Part shown: one piece after another, positions 1 to 9,794 of the stretch
Numbering within the stretch: the first letter of the stretch is position 1
Layout of the letters: every line of letters starts with the position of its first letter
NCBI GenBank assembly: GCA_002812745.2
Contig: NCSJ02000557.1
Coordinates: forward strand, 1-17,455
DNA length: 17,455 nt
Source of the DNA: Scytalidium lignicola
Lineage: Eukaryota; Ascomycota; Leotiomycetes
Reading direction: 5' to 3'
Notes under the pieces: model-generated
Told to the model about the DNA's origin: nothing
Databases searched by the model: none
What the model saw: the letters and a program-made list of their open reading frames with translations, nothing else
Position numbers and translations under genes: made by a program

Positions 1-57
1 TCTAATATTAAAGTAGCTTATTCTAATTTGCAATTAAGAATGTCCATCATAATAACT

Positions 58-458
58 TGTTTTTTACTAAAGTTTTAAGTATAACATACTTTGTATACTT
101 GTTAATAAAGTATTCGGATATCTTCCTTATATAAATATCATATTATTCATTTAAAGGTTACATACAAATATAAAGTCATAAGCATTAGTTAAGTTGTTAT
201 TAAAAGATCTTTGACTAAGATATTCAATTTAAGTTGAGTATAAAGCTTTATTTAACTAGGAAAACTATTTACTTATATAGACCTTTATACTTCCTAGATC
301 TCCCAGGATCCTTAAGGATCCTAGAGCTTTTAAATCCATCTGAATCTATTAGATCCATTATGTAAACTGTCATATGACCTTTCTCTCCTCTAATATAAAA
401 GTTCTCTGTATAATCAGTGTTACCAAGCTTTAAGCCTCCAAATAGAGAGGTCATGATA
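58..458 (-). repeat. 3' LTR of element 1
   Basis: This is a direct repeat of 6522-6921. On the minus strand it begins TATCATGACC where its partner has TGTCACAACT, so the TG end has been changed to TA by a RIP-type transition. A TATATAAG box lies at 126-133 (minus). Nearly all differences from the partner are transitions. The last 10-15 bp at the U5 end (58-72) align poorly, so this boundary is approximate. Confidence 0.85.
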
Positions 459-471
459 TTATCCCCTTCTT
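459..471 (-). other. Polypurine tract of element 1
   Basis: Read on the minus strand, AGAAGGGGATAA directly precedes the 3' LTR. This is the expected place for the primer of plus-strand DNA synthesis. Element 2 carries nearly the same tract (AGAAAGGGGATAA) at the same place, which supports both LTR edges and suggests the two families are related. Confidence 0.75.
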
Positions 472-535
472 AGCCTAACGTTATCCTAACGCTTAATTAC
501 AAGAAAATAATATCATAAGGAAATCCAAACTTTCC

Positions 536-1110
536 TTCCTTTTCATCATACCCTTCAAACATTCCCTTCTTACAGAATTCTCTAAAGGGATTGACAATAA
601 GAGGAAGAAACACAAATGAATCAACTTAGCCCTTAAAATCGAAGATTCTAATAACAAAATGATACCTTGCTCTTATTGTAAATCTAAAGGCTACAAATGC
701 TTTATAAACTTCAACAAGTCTACCCATTATTCTGAGTATATTCATATGAAATACTCTTGTAATACTAGTACCTCCTTGACTAATGGTTAAGAGTTAATCA
801 TTAAGACTTACTATAAGATTAAAAAGGAAGAAGAGGTTACAATGATGAAAATACTTTGTCTGCAAAAACAAAAACACCTGTTAAACAAGCACAAGGCTTA
901 TATAGTTTGTTAAAGCTTGAAAACCCTAGACAAGCTTAACATTGTTAAAGAGAAAAAGCAATAAGAAAAGGAAAACTCTGCTAAGGAGATTAATACTATA
1001 CATACTAAGTCCTCTTATAACAACCTTGTACTACTAAATCCCTCTTAGAACATCAACCCTCTAAGACTTAAGATAAGTTCTTAAGAATTAAATCAACTTC
1101 TAAGTTCTTT
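536..1110 (+). pseudogene. Antisense Cys-rich/coiled-coil ORF of element 1, decayed
   Basis: This reads on the plus strand, opposite to gag-pol, between the chromodomain end and the 3' LTR. Around 659-760 the frame gives PCSYCKSKGYKC, then YSEYIHMKYSC. These fit two CX2CX6C motifs, with both Cys of the second pair now Tyr (TAT at 728 and 737), as RIP of TGT/TGC would produce. About 25 codons further on, a Lys/Glu/Leu-rich segment suggests a coiled coil. It includes KILCLQKQKHLL and SLKTLDKLNIVKEKKQ, with TAA codons where Gln is likely. The start is uncertain; the frame is readable from about 536 with one TGA before the Met codon at 659. From memory, it resembles predicted fungal proteins of the form CSxCxxxGLxC...CxECVxxGxxCD...LxxLDELE that are often annotated in repeats. 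Function unknown; a metal-binding, possibly nucleic-acid-binding role is inference. A homologous frame lies in element 2 at 13360-13853. Confidence 0.65.
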
Positions 1111-1111
1111 T

Positions 1112-4100
1112 TCTTATAATCCTTAAGCTTCTCCTAGTAATTAGTAAGATTCCTTAATAGTTCTTATAAACTTTTTATCTTTAAATAACTTAACCATTTC
1201 ACCAGATATTACAATTTGTTATAATATTGTTTATAGTCTAATATTTCTTCTACATCTTATTCTTCCTCTAAGTCTATTTCAAGATTTATGTTTAACATTA
1301 GTAATGTATTTTCAAGTGTTAATTCTAATAATAATATATGGAAAACTAAGTATATCTTCTATTTCTTAAGTAATTCTAAACNAAAAAAACAACTTACTAT
1401 ACTTCTTTTTGATTTTGAATAATCTTAATTTCTTATAATCCAGCTTATTACTTAGTCTTATTATTTTAATATTTTTTTACAAAAAGTAAACCTTATCCTC
1501 TTTCTTAAACATAAGTTTTACACTATATCTCTTGTTATAATAGTATATATTCCTCTACTTTATAAATTTAATATCAACTTTAAGTTATTCTTGAATTTCT
1601 TGAATGTTCTTTACCCTTTCCTTTACCATCTTATTAATACTTCAAAGCCTTCTTATAACATAATTCATATTAAGCTTATGTTTATAAGTTGTATAAAATA
1701 GTATAACTTTAATAATTTCACTTTTCAAATTATTATATACTAATTATGCTAATGATAATAATCCTGCCTAGTTATCTTACTTATAATTAACATAATAACA
1801 TAAATATGTTTTAATTATAACATTAACTTACTTTGTTTGTTTATCCATTTAAAAGTGAAAAGCTATTAACAACTTTTATTTTACTCTTATAAAGTTCATC
1901 AAAAATTTCTAAAACTTTAACATAAACAATTTATCTTTATCTAACACTATTTCTTCTAAAAGTTTATAACTAGCCATTATATGTTTAAGGAAAACCTTTA
2001 CAAGGTTTTCTATTGTCTATAACTCCTTAAATAACAACATCAATGCAAACTTTATCAGTTTGTTAACTATTACTAGTATTACATCATACTAATTAATATC
2101 AAGGCTTCTTTACTCTGTTTATAATAATGAAAGCTTGACAATGAAGTCTTAAAATACAGATTACTATAATCATTTAAGTGTTTCTAATAATTATAATTGT
2201 CCATATAATAACTTATGTTAATTCTTACTTTTGTTATAAATATCATATTCTTTAATGACTTTACTGATAATTTANTTTTAATTTATAAACATAGAATTCT
2301 TACTAAATCTTATTCTTAGTTTTATTAACTTTTTAATATTTATATACTAATAATTCATATTATTCTTTAACGAATTCCTTGGCTAAAATGTTTAATATTA
2401 TCAATTTCTTATTGTAAATCTACACACTTAATTTATAAAATTCTTAATCTTAGCTTTTCTGTTCATTATAATAACTTATAAGTTTATTCAGNTTTTTCCT
2501 TCTTAAAGAGATTTATCCTTTCTTTCTTAGCCTTTACTTCATCTTAGATTTTCCTTAACTATTCATCGTTCACAATTCTAATTACCTTATTAACTTGTAC
2601 ATATCTAAATATTAAGTCTTAGCCTTCTTCTTTTAAGATAACTCTTAATTTATATATATTATCCCTTATGAATTTTAGTTTTCTACTAAGAGTATCCACC
2701 TTAGTATTCTTAAATCCTTTAACATAATGAATATAGAAATTGTAATCTGTTAATAACTTTGCTCATCTTACTTATTACTTGTTTAACTCCTTTGTTATAA
2801 TGAAATAAACTAAATTCTTATAATCCATTAAAACTTTTATTTCATGTTTAACCCTTACAAGGTAAACTTACTATTTCTTAAATAAGTTTATAATAATTAA
2901 CAATTCTTTATTATATATTTTGTAATTCAATTCTACTAGAATGAACTTCTTAGAATAAAACACTATTAATCTCCATTTCTCATTATTATCTTATTAGCTA
3001 AGCACTACTCTAAACATATAATCTAATATATCCATTTCCATCTAAAATGGTTTCTCTAACTTAGGCTATATTAGTACTTAGTCCACAAAAGCATCCTTCA
3101 ACTTCTGAAAAGCTTCTTGTCTTTCTCAATTCTATATAAATGATTTATCTTTCTTCGTTAAGAACATTAATAACCTTGTTATAATAACATAGTCCTTAAT
3201 ATACTATTTACAATAGTTTACTAGTCTTNAAAAAAGATTATACATCCTTAATGTTTTTTAACTTAGCCTAATCCTTAATTACTTTAATTTTTTCTAAATC
3301 TATTCTAAATCTAGTTATAATAATGATTTCTCTTAAGAACTTGACTTCCTTGACATGAAACTTATACTTAGTTAGTTTATAGCATATTCCTTTTGTAAGT
3401 AATGCTTATAAGACTTGCTTGATATATCCTTTATATTCTTCTTTTATCTTAGAGTATACTAAAATGTTATTTAAATATACTATTATAAATTTATCCAAAA
3501 ATTCTTTAACAATCTTATTACTAACTATCTGTATAATAACTAGTATATTAGTAAGCTTGAATAACATGATCAAGCTCTTGAATAATCTATATTTTTATTT
3601 ATATAATTATCTTCTATTCTTTATGTTCCTTCATCCTGATCAGATTAAATCCTGCTTAAAAGTCTAGTTTGATAAAGATTATAACTCTTATTAGCTTATT
3701 TCTTATAATTAATATTAGAAGTAATAAATACTAATTTAACATTGTTCTTACATTGATTCCTTTATAATCCTCATAAGGCCTTCCTCAAGGGTCTTCTAGT
3801 TTTAACATAAATATCAAAGGTACTCTACATAATAATTATAACTCTCTTATAAATCCTTTTACTACCATCTTGTCCAACTATTCTTTTATGATTATATTTT
3901 ATACTAAGTTGATAAGATATATAAGTTTAAAGGGTAGTTCAAATCCTTCTTTCAATAGTATTTCATAATCCTATTCACAATATTCTAATAACATTGTGTT
4001 TTTAAGTCATTTTATAAATAATTCCTTAAACTCCTTATATTATTCTAATATTTGAGAATGTAAAGTCAAGGCTCTTCTTAAGTCTTCCTTGTTACTTATT

Positions 4101-4478
4101 ATAACATTGTATACTTCTACAAGTCTTAAGTTATTTACCTTATCATGTTAACATCTTATAAACCTTATTTTATAAGTAACTTAATTTATCTTAAGATTAT
4201 GATTCTTCATCTATAATAACCTTAAGATTATATTATACTTCCTTATGTTAATAACATTAAACTTGATTATTTCCTTATAACCTTTCATGATCATAATATA
4301 TAACTTAATCTTAAGTATTATAACTTCTTTTAACATTATTCTATTTACTATTCTTATTAAGTATCTTATTGACTTAACTTTAATATGAATTCTTAATAAA
4401 CTTATTACTTGCATAGATATTAAATTTATACTACTCCTTAAGTTAATCATAACTTTTATATTCTGATAATAAGTATTT
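1112..4478 (-). pseudogene. pol: Element 1 pol: protease-RT-RNase H-integrase-chromodomain, decayed
   Basis: Domains are read right to left. The protease (about 4140-4478) keeps the spacing of the family, but its DSG motif reads NLR (Asn codon 4442-4444). It continues through KYNIILRLL, the counterpart of the usual YDVILGxPWL. RT follows (about 3250-3860): GRPYEDYKGIN near 3770 matches the family's RxCVDYRxLN, and the YLDD active site reads YLNN (3466-3477). RNase H (about 2690-3060) ends in KGFKNTKVDT, the family's GxxNxxADxLSR tail. In the integrase (about 1670-2600) the N-terminal His residues are Tyr. The core (about 1760-2110) is readable, including AYNN-type and YVNY motifs. A KEDKVYF linker leads to a chromodomain (about 1112-1262) with VEEILDY and YLVKW. 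Stops are mostly TAG/TAA at Gln or Trp positions. No product can be made. Confidence 0.85.
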
Positions 4479-4486
4479 CTTACAAG
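4479..4486. repeat. Target site duplication of the hAT-like element, left
   Basis: CTTACAAG here is identical to 4910-4917. Shorter alternatives (6 bp TTACAA with a longer inverted repeat) are possible, but the 8 bp reading gives perfect symmetry and fits hAT. Confidence 0.88.
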
Positions 4487-4525
4487 TAGACTGGCCGGAC
4501 TATTGCATTGGACTGTGGTCTGGTC

Positions 4526-4558
4526 TGGACGAGACCGTAAGCCACACGGTCTCGTCCA
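4526..4558. repeat. Perfect 13 bp hairpin in the hAT-like element
   Basis: TGGACGAGACCGT (4526-4538) is the exact reverse complement of 4546-4558, with a 7 nt loop (4539-4545). It lies close to the left terminus and could be a fold in DNA or RNA, or a paired subterminal transposase-binding site. Function not established. Confidence 0.8.
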
Positions 4559-4612
4559 CAAAAAATTAAGCGAGACTATGGCCTTACAGTCTGGTCTGGA
4601 CCAGACCGTAGA

Positions 4613-4799
4613 ACAGTCCCCATTTTTTGAGCCAGACTGGACTACGGTCTGATTTAAATGAAGTGAGACTGTAATTCGCTAATATTACTTAAATAAGACA
4701 AAAATATACTAAATATAATAACATTTTAGACTACATGGTCTGAGCATAGTCTGAGTACAGTCTGACATTAATATACAGTCCCCATTTTTTAAGCCAGAC
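4613..4799. repeat. Pair of 25 bp direct repeats inside the hAT-like element
   Basis: 4613-4637 and 4775-4799 share ACAGTCCCCATTTTTT followed by (G/A)AGCCAGAC, with one mismatch. They flank the AT-rich centre and may mark an internal duplication. Confidence 0.8.
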
Positions 4800-4909
4800 C
4801 AGACTGTAGTCTCACGGTCCGGTCTCAAAATTTTCGTACAGTCTACGGTCTGAGCATGGTCCCCACAAAACCCACGGTCTGGTCCGGTCTGGACTGATCG
4901 GCCAGTCTA

Positions 4910-4917
4910 CTTACAAG
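4910..4917. repeat. Target site duplication of the hAT-like element, right
   Basis: CTTACAAG, identical to 4479-4486. It lies within element 1 coding sequence just upstream of the protease motif. Removing 4487-4917 would restore a continuous target. Confidence 0.88.
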
Positions 4918-4929
4918 ACTAACATTCTT

Positions 4930-6460
4930 GTGAAATAATCCTTCTTCTTATATACTATTAACTTTTATTAAGTTTTGACTTTGTCCAATGTTATATTTTA
5001 TAACATAATTAGTAACTTTAATCTTTTCTTCAAAATATTCTTCGTTAAACTAGTAGATTTTTCTTAATCTATATCCTTAACGTTCTTCTTTGTCTTCATA
5101 GAAGATTTTAAGTAGACTATCTACTTCTTAAGCCTAGCTTATTACTTTAATGGTTTCCTCAAATACTACTTAACAATTTAGTTCTGATAGTAATAATAAG
5201 AAATATCTTAATATCTAAACTATTCTTCTAGTCTCTAGTATACTTAATACTTTTATTCTAAGTTCTTATGATAATCTTATTTATACTTCTACTAGAACTC
5301 TTATTATATATGTAAATTCTAGAACTATTAAGAGTTCTTATTACATTTGTTTTGTTTTAATGATTTTCTAACCTTACCTTTATTAAGTTCCTTTAAAGTT
5401 CAAGCTCCTCAAAATTATTCTTTCTTTAACTTAGAACTCTTTGAATATTATAATGTTAAGTAATAAGTATTCTTCTTCTTGTTCTTTTAATTCTTCTTTT
5501 AAGTATAACTTGCTTAATTGTATATAAATCTCTTTTTCCTCAAGTTCTTCTTTTATTAAATACCCTTTATCTACTAGATTTACTTCAGTTAATACAACCT
5601 TCTTTTCTTTTTTTAAAAGTTCTACCCTTATAGTATAATAACATTATATGTCTTAATAATCTACATTAATAACAAAGGTTCTTTTCCTTTTGCCTTTTCA
5701 TCTCTTCTGATAAGATCTTCTTTTTCTATAAATACCCTTTTTTTAACAATGTCCAAGTTCATTAAATCCTTATAATCTATTAATACTATCTTCTTTAACT
5801 TCTTCTAACTTGTCCTCTTCTTAAAAGATCCTTTCTTATCAAGCTTTCTTTCAAATAGAAAGTTATCTTAAATAATAAACTTTTTAATTAAAGCATTTAA
5901 TATATTTAATCATCTACCCTTGATTACTTCATCTTTGACTAACTCCTTTAATCCTTGATAAAACATAACTATGTACACTAAATTACTTTATGTCATCTTA
6001 CTTATAAACTATTTATATTCTACAGTATAATTGACTACTAAAGTTATTTGTCTTAATCCTTGCAAATGTGTTTCTACTTAATATATTTCATTAACATCTT
6101 CAAAGACTTTATTAATTTCTTTTATAAACCCTTCTTAACTTTTAAAGATTCTTATAATTTAGAGAAGAATCTTTTACTTATTGTTAGTTCAATGTTTAAG
6201 GTAATTCTTTAAGAATAATTCAATTTAATTAAATATTAATCCTCATAAGTACATCATAACTTATAATACTTAGTCCTCTTTATCATTAAACTTCTTATTG
6301 TTGAAGGTAATATATATTTTACATTAAACTAAGAAAAGTCATAACTTAGACTTAATCTTGTTAAACTTATCTAATAATATTACTTTAAATGCTTAAGTCT
6401 CCAACTTACCTACTTTTGTCTTTACTATCTCCTTTAGTAAAGGATCAGTTTCCTCTATCC
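4930..6460 (-). pseudogene. gag: Element 1 gag, decayed
   Basis: The minus strand near 6250-6400 reads a Ty3-type gag core, including FLVQ-like, IYITFNNKKFNDKED and VMMYL segments. These follow the family pattern of a particle protein with a YLxGxAxxWxxPxL motif. Many stops lie at Gln/Trp positions. Towards 5000-5900 the frame is rich in Glu/Lys and poorly conserved, and I could not place the zinc knuckle. The 3' end runs up to the hAT-like insertion; the gag/protease junction lies near it. The 5' start is unclear, between the 5' LTR and about 6460. Confidence 0.65.
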
Positions 6461-6521
6461 TCATTATAAGTACTAATCTTATGTTATAAGCTAACATAAT
6501 TGCTCATAACTTTATAAGTAT

Positions 6522-6921
6522 TGTATAAAATAATGCTCAAAGTATAATATACCTTGTATACTCATCAATAGAGTATTTAAATATCTTCCTTATATAGATA
6601 TCATATTGTTCACTTAAGGGTTATACACAAATATAAAATCACAAGCATTGGTTGAGTTGTTACTAAAAGATCTTTAACTAAGATATTCAATTTAAGTTAA
6701 ACATAAAGCTTTATCTAACTAGGAAAACTATTTACTTATATAAACCTTTATACTTCCTGGATCCCCCTAGATCTTTAAGGATCTTAAAGCCCTTAGATCT
6801 ATCCAGATCTACTAGATCCATCATGTAAGCTGTTATATGACCTTTCCCTCCTTTACTATGAAGGTTCTCTGTATAACTAACATTACCAAGCCTCAAGCCT
6901 CCAAATAGAGAAGTTGTGACA
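6522..6921 (-). repeat. 5' LTR of element 1
   Basis: This is the direct repeat partner of 58-458 and the less mutated copy at the U3 end, beginning TGTCACAACT on the minus strand. A TATATAAG box (6589-6596, minus) is the likely core promoter, since the same box is kept in the other copy. The U5 end (about 6522-6535) is approximate. A primer binding site just inside could not be matched to a tRNA, probably because of RIP. Confidence 0.87.
6589..6596 (-). promoter_or_regulatory. Probable TATA box of element 1 LTR
   Basis: TATATAAG on the minus strand, present at the matching place in the other LTR (126-133). The same octamer lies in both LTRs of element 2. Role inferred from position and conservation. 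Confidence 0.5.
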
Positions 6922-7110
6922 TTAAGCTTACAATTAAGCACATGATAATAATATCCAAACCAAGTTAATACTTTTAAATTAAACTCCTTTTTAATTTGTT
7001 TAAGAGAAAAGATTTATCATTTATAATAATTAGTAAATTATTAAATAATTACAAAGACTGTTAAATCAAGAATTGAACATAGCTTATTAATGGTTTTCTG
7101 TATACAATCT
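6922..7110. other. AT-rich spacer between the two retroelements
   Basis: These 189 bp separate the 5' LTRs of two head-to-head elements. No frame, repeat or target duplication was recognised. It is probably older degraded DNA. Confidence 0.6.
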
Positions 7111-7452
7111 TGTTACAGGTTTTACTTAACAAGCTGATTAGTATAAGCTTGAGGCTTAGTACATAAAAAGTGTACATAAAGAACTTAATAATCAAAGGAT
7201 ATATAATAAAGTCTTGAGATCCTTAGAGGACTCTAGAGGACTCTAAAGACTTTAAAGGATCTAACTTTATTTCATTATCTATATAAGTATATTATAAGAA
7301 CATAAGAGTAAACTCCTTGTGTTTAACTTAAATACATTATTAAATCTTACCTTTAACTTAGTCACTTACTTAAGTATCTCTTGTCTTCACTATCCTTGAA
7401 CATTTACCTTATCCTTGTTATCTAATGACTTAGATAACTTAATTTTGTAACA
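7111..7452 (+). repeat. 5' LTR of element 2
   Basis: The LTR starts TGTTACAGG and ends TTTTGTAACA, giving 6 bp inverted ends (TGTTAC/GTAACA). The R/U5 part matches the 3' LTR well, including TATATAAG, GAGTAAACTC and the GACTTAGATA segment near the end. The U3 centre (about 7195-7265) does not align with the 3' LTR beyond chance. It contains a tandem TAGAGGACTC repeat at 7224-7243. Confidence 0.88.
7280..7287 (+). promoter_or_regulatory. Probable TATA box of element 2 5' LTR
   Basis: TATATAAG, conserved at 14131-14138 in the 3' LTR. It is followed about 20-30 bp on by the conserved GAGTAAACTC segment, where transcription could start. Inferred from position and conservation. Confidence 0.5.
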
Positions 7453-7529
7453 TTTTGAACATTGCTTATCTTGATAAGTTAAGATTTAAAAACAAATATA
7501 CTAATAAATAATAACAATGAATAACAACT

Positions 7530-8905
7530 TAAAGAAGGTTCTGAAGAAGACTTTAAAGAAGAATCTAAAGAAGGATTTAAAGAAGGATTTGAGGAAAGTT
7601 TAGAAGATAANTCTGAAGAAGATTAAGGTAAGAATCAGACTATTAAAGAAGTTAATATCTTATAAGAAGTATTAGAAGAAGTTGTTATATTACCAAAACA
7701 ACTTACTAGGTTAATAGAAGAATTAACTATTAAAGAATTGTCAAAAGTTACAAGAAAAAAAACCAACACCTCCATTACCTAAACCTAACCTAAAGCTAAT
7801 ACTAAGAGCTCCTAACCTAAACCCTAATCCAGACTCTGAACTAGAAGACAACATCAAACAAGTTCTAATAACAACACTTAAAAAAGTCAAAATCGTTAAG
7901 CTAGACTTGTTCTACAAAGACAGAAAGAAGCTTAAGGCATATCTTGTACAGACAAGAACTTATTTAGTGTTGAATGATTACTTATTACCTAAAGATATAC
8001 ATAAGGTTCTATAAGCATCAACATACTTAAGAGGAGTAGCTAAGACTTAGTTTCAACCTTTTAAGGATAAGTAGTTCATGATAAACAGAGGAATAACAAA
8101 CCAGGGGGTAAGAAACATTATTAAAAGTTAGGAAAACTATATAGAGGAACTTAAATGCTTGTATAAGGATATTGACAAAAAAAAAGAATGCTGAAAGACA
8201 ATTAACTTACCTTAGACAAACTAAAAGCCTTAGTGAATATACAATACTTTATCACCAGTATATAATATTAGTCAACTAAGGAGAAGAAATGTACATACAT
8301 CAGTTTAAGATTAACTTGAAAGACTTAATCAAAGAGGAATTATACTAATAACTAACAGTTAAAACATTAGATGCTCTTATTAATTTGTCTATTAAGATCA
8401 AGAACAAGTAATACAAAATAATCTTAGACAAGAAGAGTAAATCTTACTTCAACAGAAGAAAGCTTAACAATAAGAAAGATTAAGAAAACCTTATAAAGTT
8501 AGATGTTATAAAGAAAGGAAAAACCTTTAAAAGGAAAGGAAAGAAGTACTTCNAAAAAAAAGAACAAGAAAGGAAATTCCTTTAGAATTTCCCTTAAGGA
8601 ACTTGACAAGAAAAGAAAAAACAAGTTATACTTTAAGTATAGAATGTCTAAACATATAATAAATACTTATAAAAAAAATAATAAGTCAAGCTTGTTAATT
8701 AAAGTTAAAGTTATAAGAATTCTAAGAATCATGAATATCTTGTTAGAATCTTTGAAAGAGAAAAGCTTAAACGAGGAAGGAAACTCCTCAGAGGAAGAAG
8801 AAGTTCACCAGGACTTAGTAATTATACTATATCATGTTATTAAGACAAATGTAAACAAGATAATAATAACAAGAATCCTTAAGATAGACTTTGTACTTAT
8901 AACAA
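7530..8905 (+). pseudogene. gag: Element 2 gag with mutated zinc knuckle
   Basis: An acidic N-terminal part of imperfect Glu/Lys/Phe repeats (7530-7625) is followed by a Pro-rich linker (about 7760-7830). The gag core follows (about 7890-8480): KKLKAYLVQTRTYL, then TYLRGVAKT with TAG where Trp is expected, then an SEYTILYHQYI segment. Near the C-terminus (8629-8670) is a knuckle-spaced motif, YFKYRMSKHIINTY. It has exact CX2CX4HX4C spacing but all three Cys are Tyr (TAC/TAT from TGC/TGT). The His codon survives. Frames shift at least once (near 7750) and one N interrupts the acidic part. In life it would form the particle and bind RNA; this copy cannot. Confidence 0.8.
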
Positions 8906-9780
8906 GAATTTGATATAAAAGATACTCATAAGGTAATAACCAAACTGAAGGCTAAGGCAGATGGAGGTTGATTTTAAGAGTTAGTAGAATTTGGATGATT
9001 GTATTAACAGACTTTAAAGTTATACTAACAGAGTAATATCTTATTTTTAAGGAATTATTAGTCTTAAAATATTATCTTATAATTAGCATAAGAGGACTAA
9101 GAGGATAGGAAATCCTAAACAGAAGCTAACTCTTTAAAATTGTATAATAGGAGGAAGTGACTGTTAAGGTATGTAAACTTGATATTGGAGATCTTACTCT
9201 AGTCTATAAGATTAACCTCTAAAGTATTGTTATAAAAAAAAGGATTATATAAATTCCTCTTACCAGTGAAAAGAACTTAAATCCAAGATGACTTTGATTA
9301 AATGCCTAAAGATGCTTAGATGGTTATAAAGGAGAGATTAAGCTATGTCATGTAAAGGTAGTATAACATTCAATACAAAGAACTTTTAATAATAACTTTC
9401 TAACAAAACTGTTTAAAAGCAAAAATATAATACAAAGAAATCTAAGGTTTAAGGAAGTTAATAGAACAATTACCTAAAGTTGAATAATACTATACTTAAC
9501 AAGAACAAAAGGAATTAGTTGAAATTGTTATTAAACAAGTTAATTAAGATTTAGAAATATTGCTTATAATTAATGAATTAGAAGAAGATTCATTGCCTTT
9601 GAAAGTACTCATTATATTATTAAGAAAGGATAAATTAATACAATGAATTGATTAACAATTCAACTAAGAAATAATAGTATACTCTTTAAATTCTACAAAG
9701 AGAATTCCTATGATAAGTAATGNTTTTTATTACTAAAATAAAAGAACGCCTTGGAAATGAAATGGCAAAATAAGTACAAG
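8906..9780 (+). other. Element 2 region between zinc knuckle and protease, unassigned
   Basis: AT-rich sequence inside element 2 with only short Lys/Glu/Ile-rich open stretches between stops. It is expected to hold the gag-pol junction and start of pol. No domain could be assigned. Confidence 0.5.
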
Positions 9781-9794
9781 ATACATGAGTATTT

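Larger units (their letters stand above)
4487..4909. mobile_element. Non-autonomous hAT-like element (MITE)
   Basis: A 423 bp GC-rich island in AT-rich surroundings. Its ends are perfect 11 bp inverted repeats, TAGACTGGCCG (4487-4497) and CGGCCAGTCTA (4899-4909). It is flanked by the exact 8 bp duplication CTTACAAG (4479-4486 and 4910-4917). An 8 bp duplication with T at position 2 and A at position 7 fits the hAT superfamily. Subterminal sequence is packed with copies of CGGTCTG/CAGACC in both orientations, like transposase-binding repeats of hAT elements. There is no transposase frame, so it would depend on a related autonomous copy. The centre (about 4650-4735) is AT-rich. The ends keep many CpA/TpG sites, unlike the host element. 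Confidence 0.9.
58..6921 (-). mobile_element. Element 1: RIP-degraded Ty3/gypsy chromovirus LTR retrotransposon
   Basis: Two direct repeats of about 400 bp (58-458 and 6522-6921) bracket an internal region whose minus strand reads, in order, gag, aspartic protease, reverse transcriptase, RNase H, integrase and chromodomain. This is the Ty3/gypsy (Metaviridae) order with the chromovirus C-terminal domain. A purine tract abuts the 3' LTR (459-471). Every frame is broken by many TAG/TAA codons at expected Gln/Trp positions, and differences between the LTRs are mainly C/T and A/G transitions, as RIP predicts. A hAT-like element (4487-4909) interrupts it. No matching 5 bp target duplication was found (flanks taact and ttaag), so the outer edge at 58 is uncertain by about 15 bp. 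The element is non-functional. Confidence 0.9.

Noticed and set aside
3419..3667. 82-codon plus-strand open frame
   Set aside because: It is antisense to the RT domain of element 1, with the composition of AT-rich shadow frames.
4211..4561. 116-codon minus-strand frame as an independent gene
   Set aside because: It is an accidental join of MITE end sequence with the element 1 protease.
7224..7243. Tandem TAGAGGACTC as a CRISPR-like or regulatory array
   Set aside because: Only two units, in an LTR, absent from the partner LTR; a minor local duplication.
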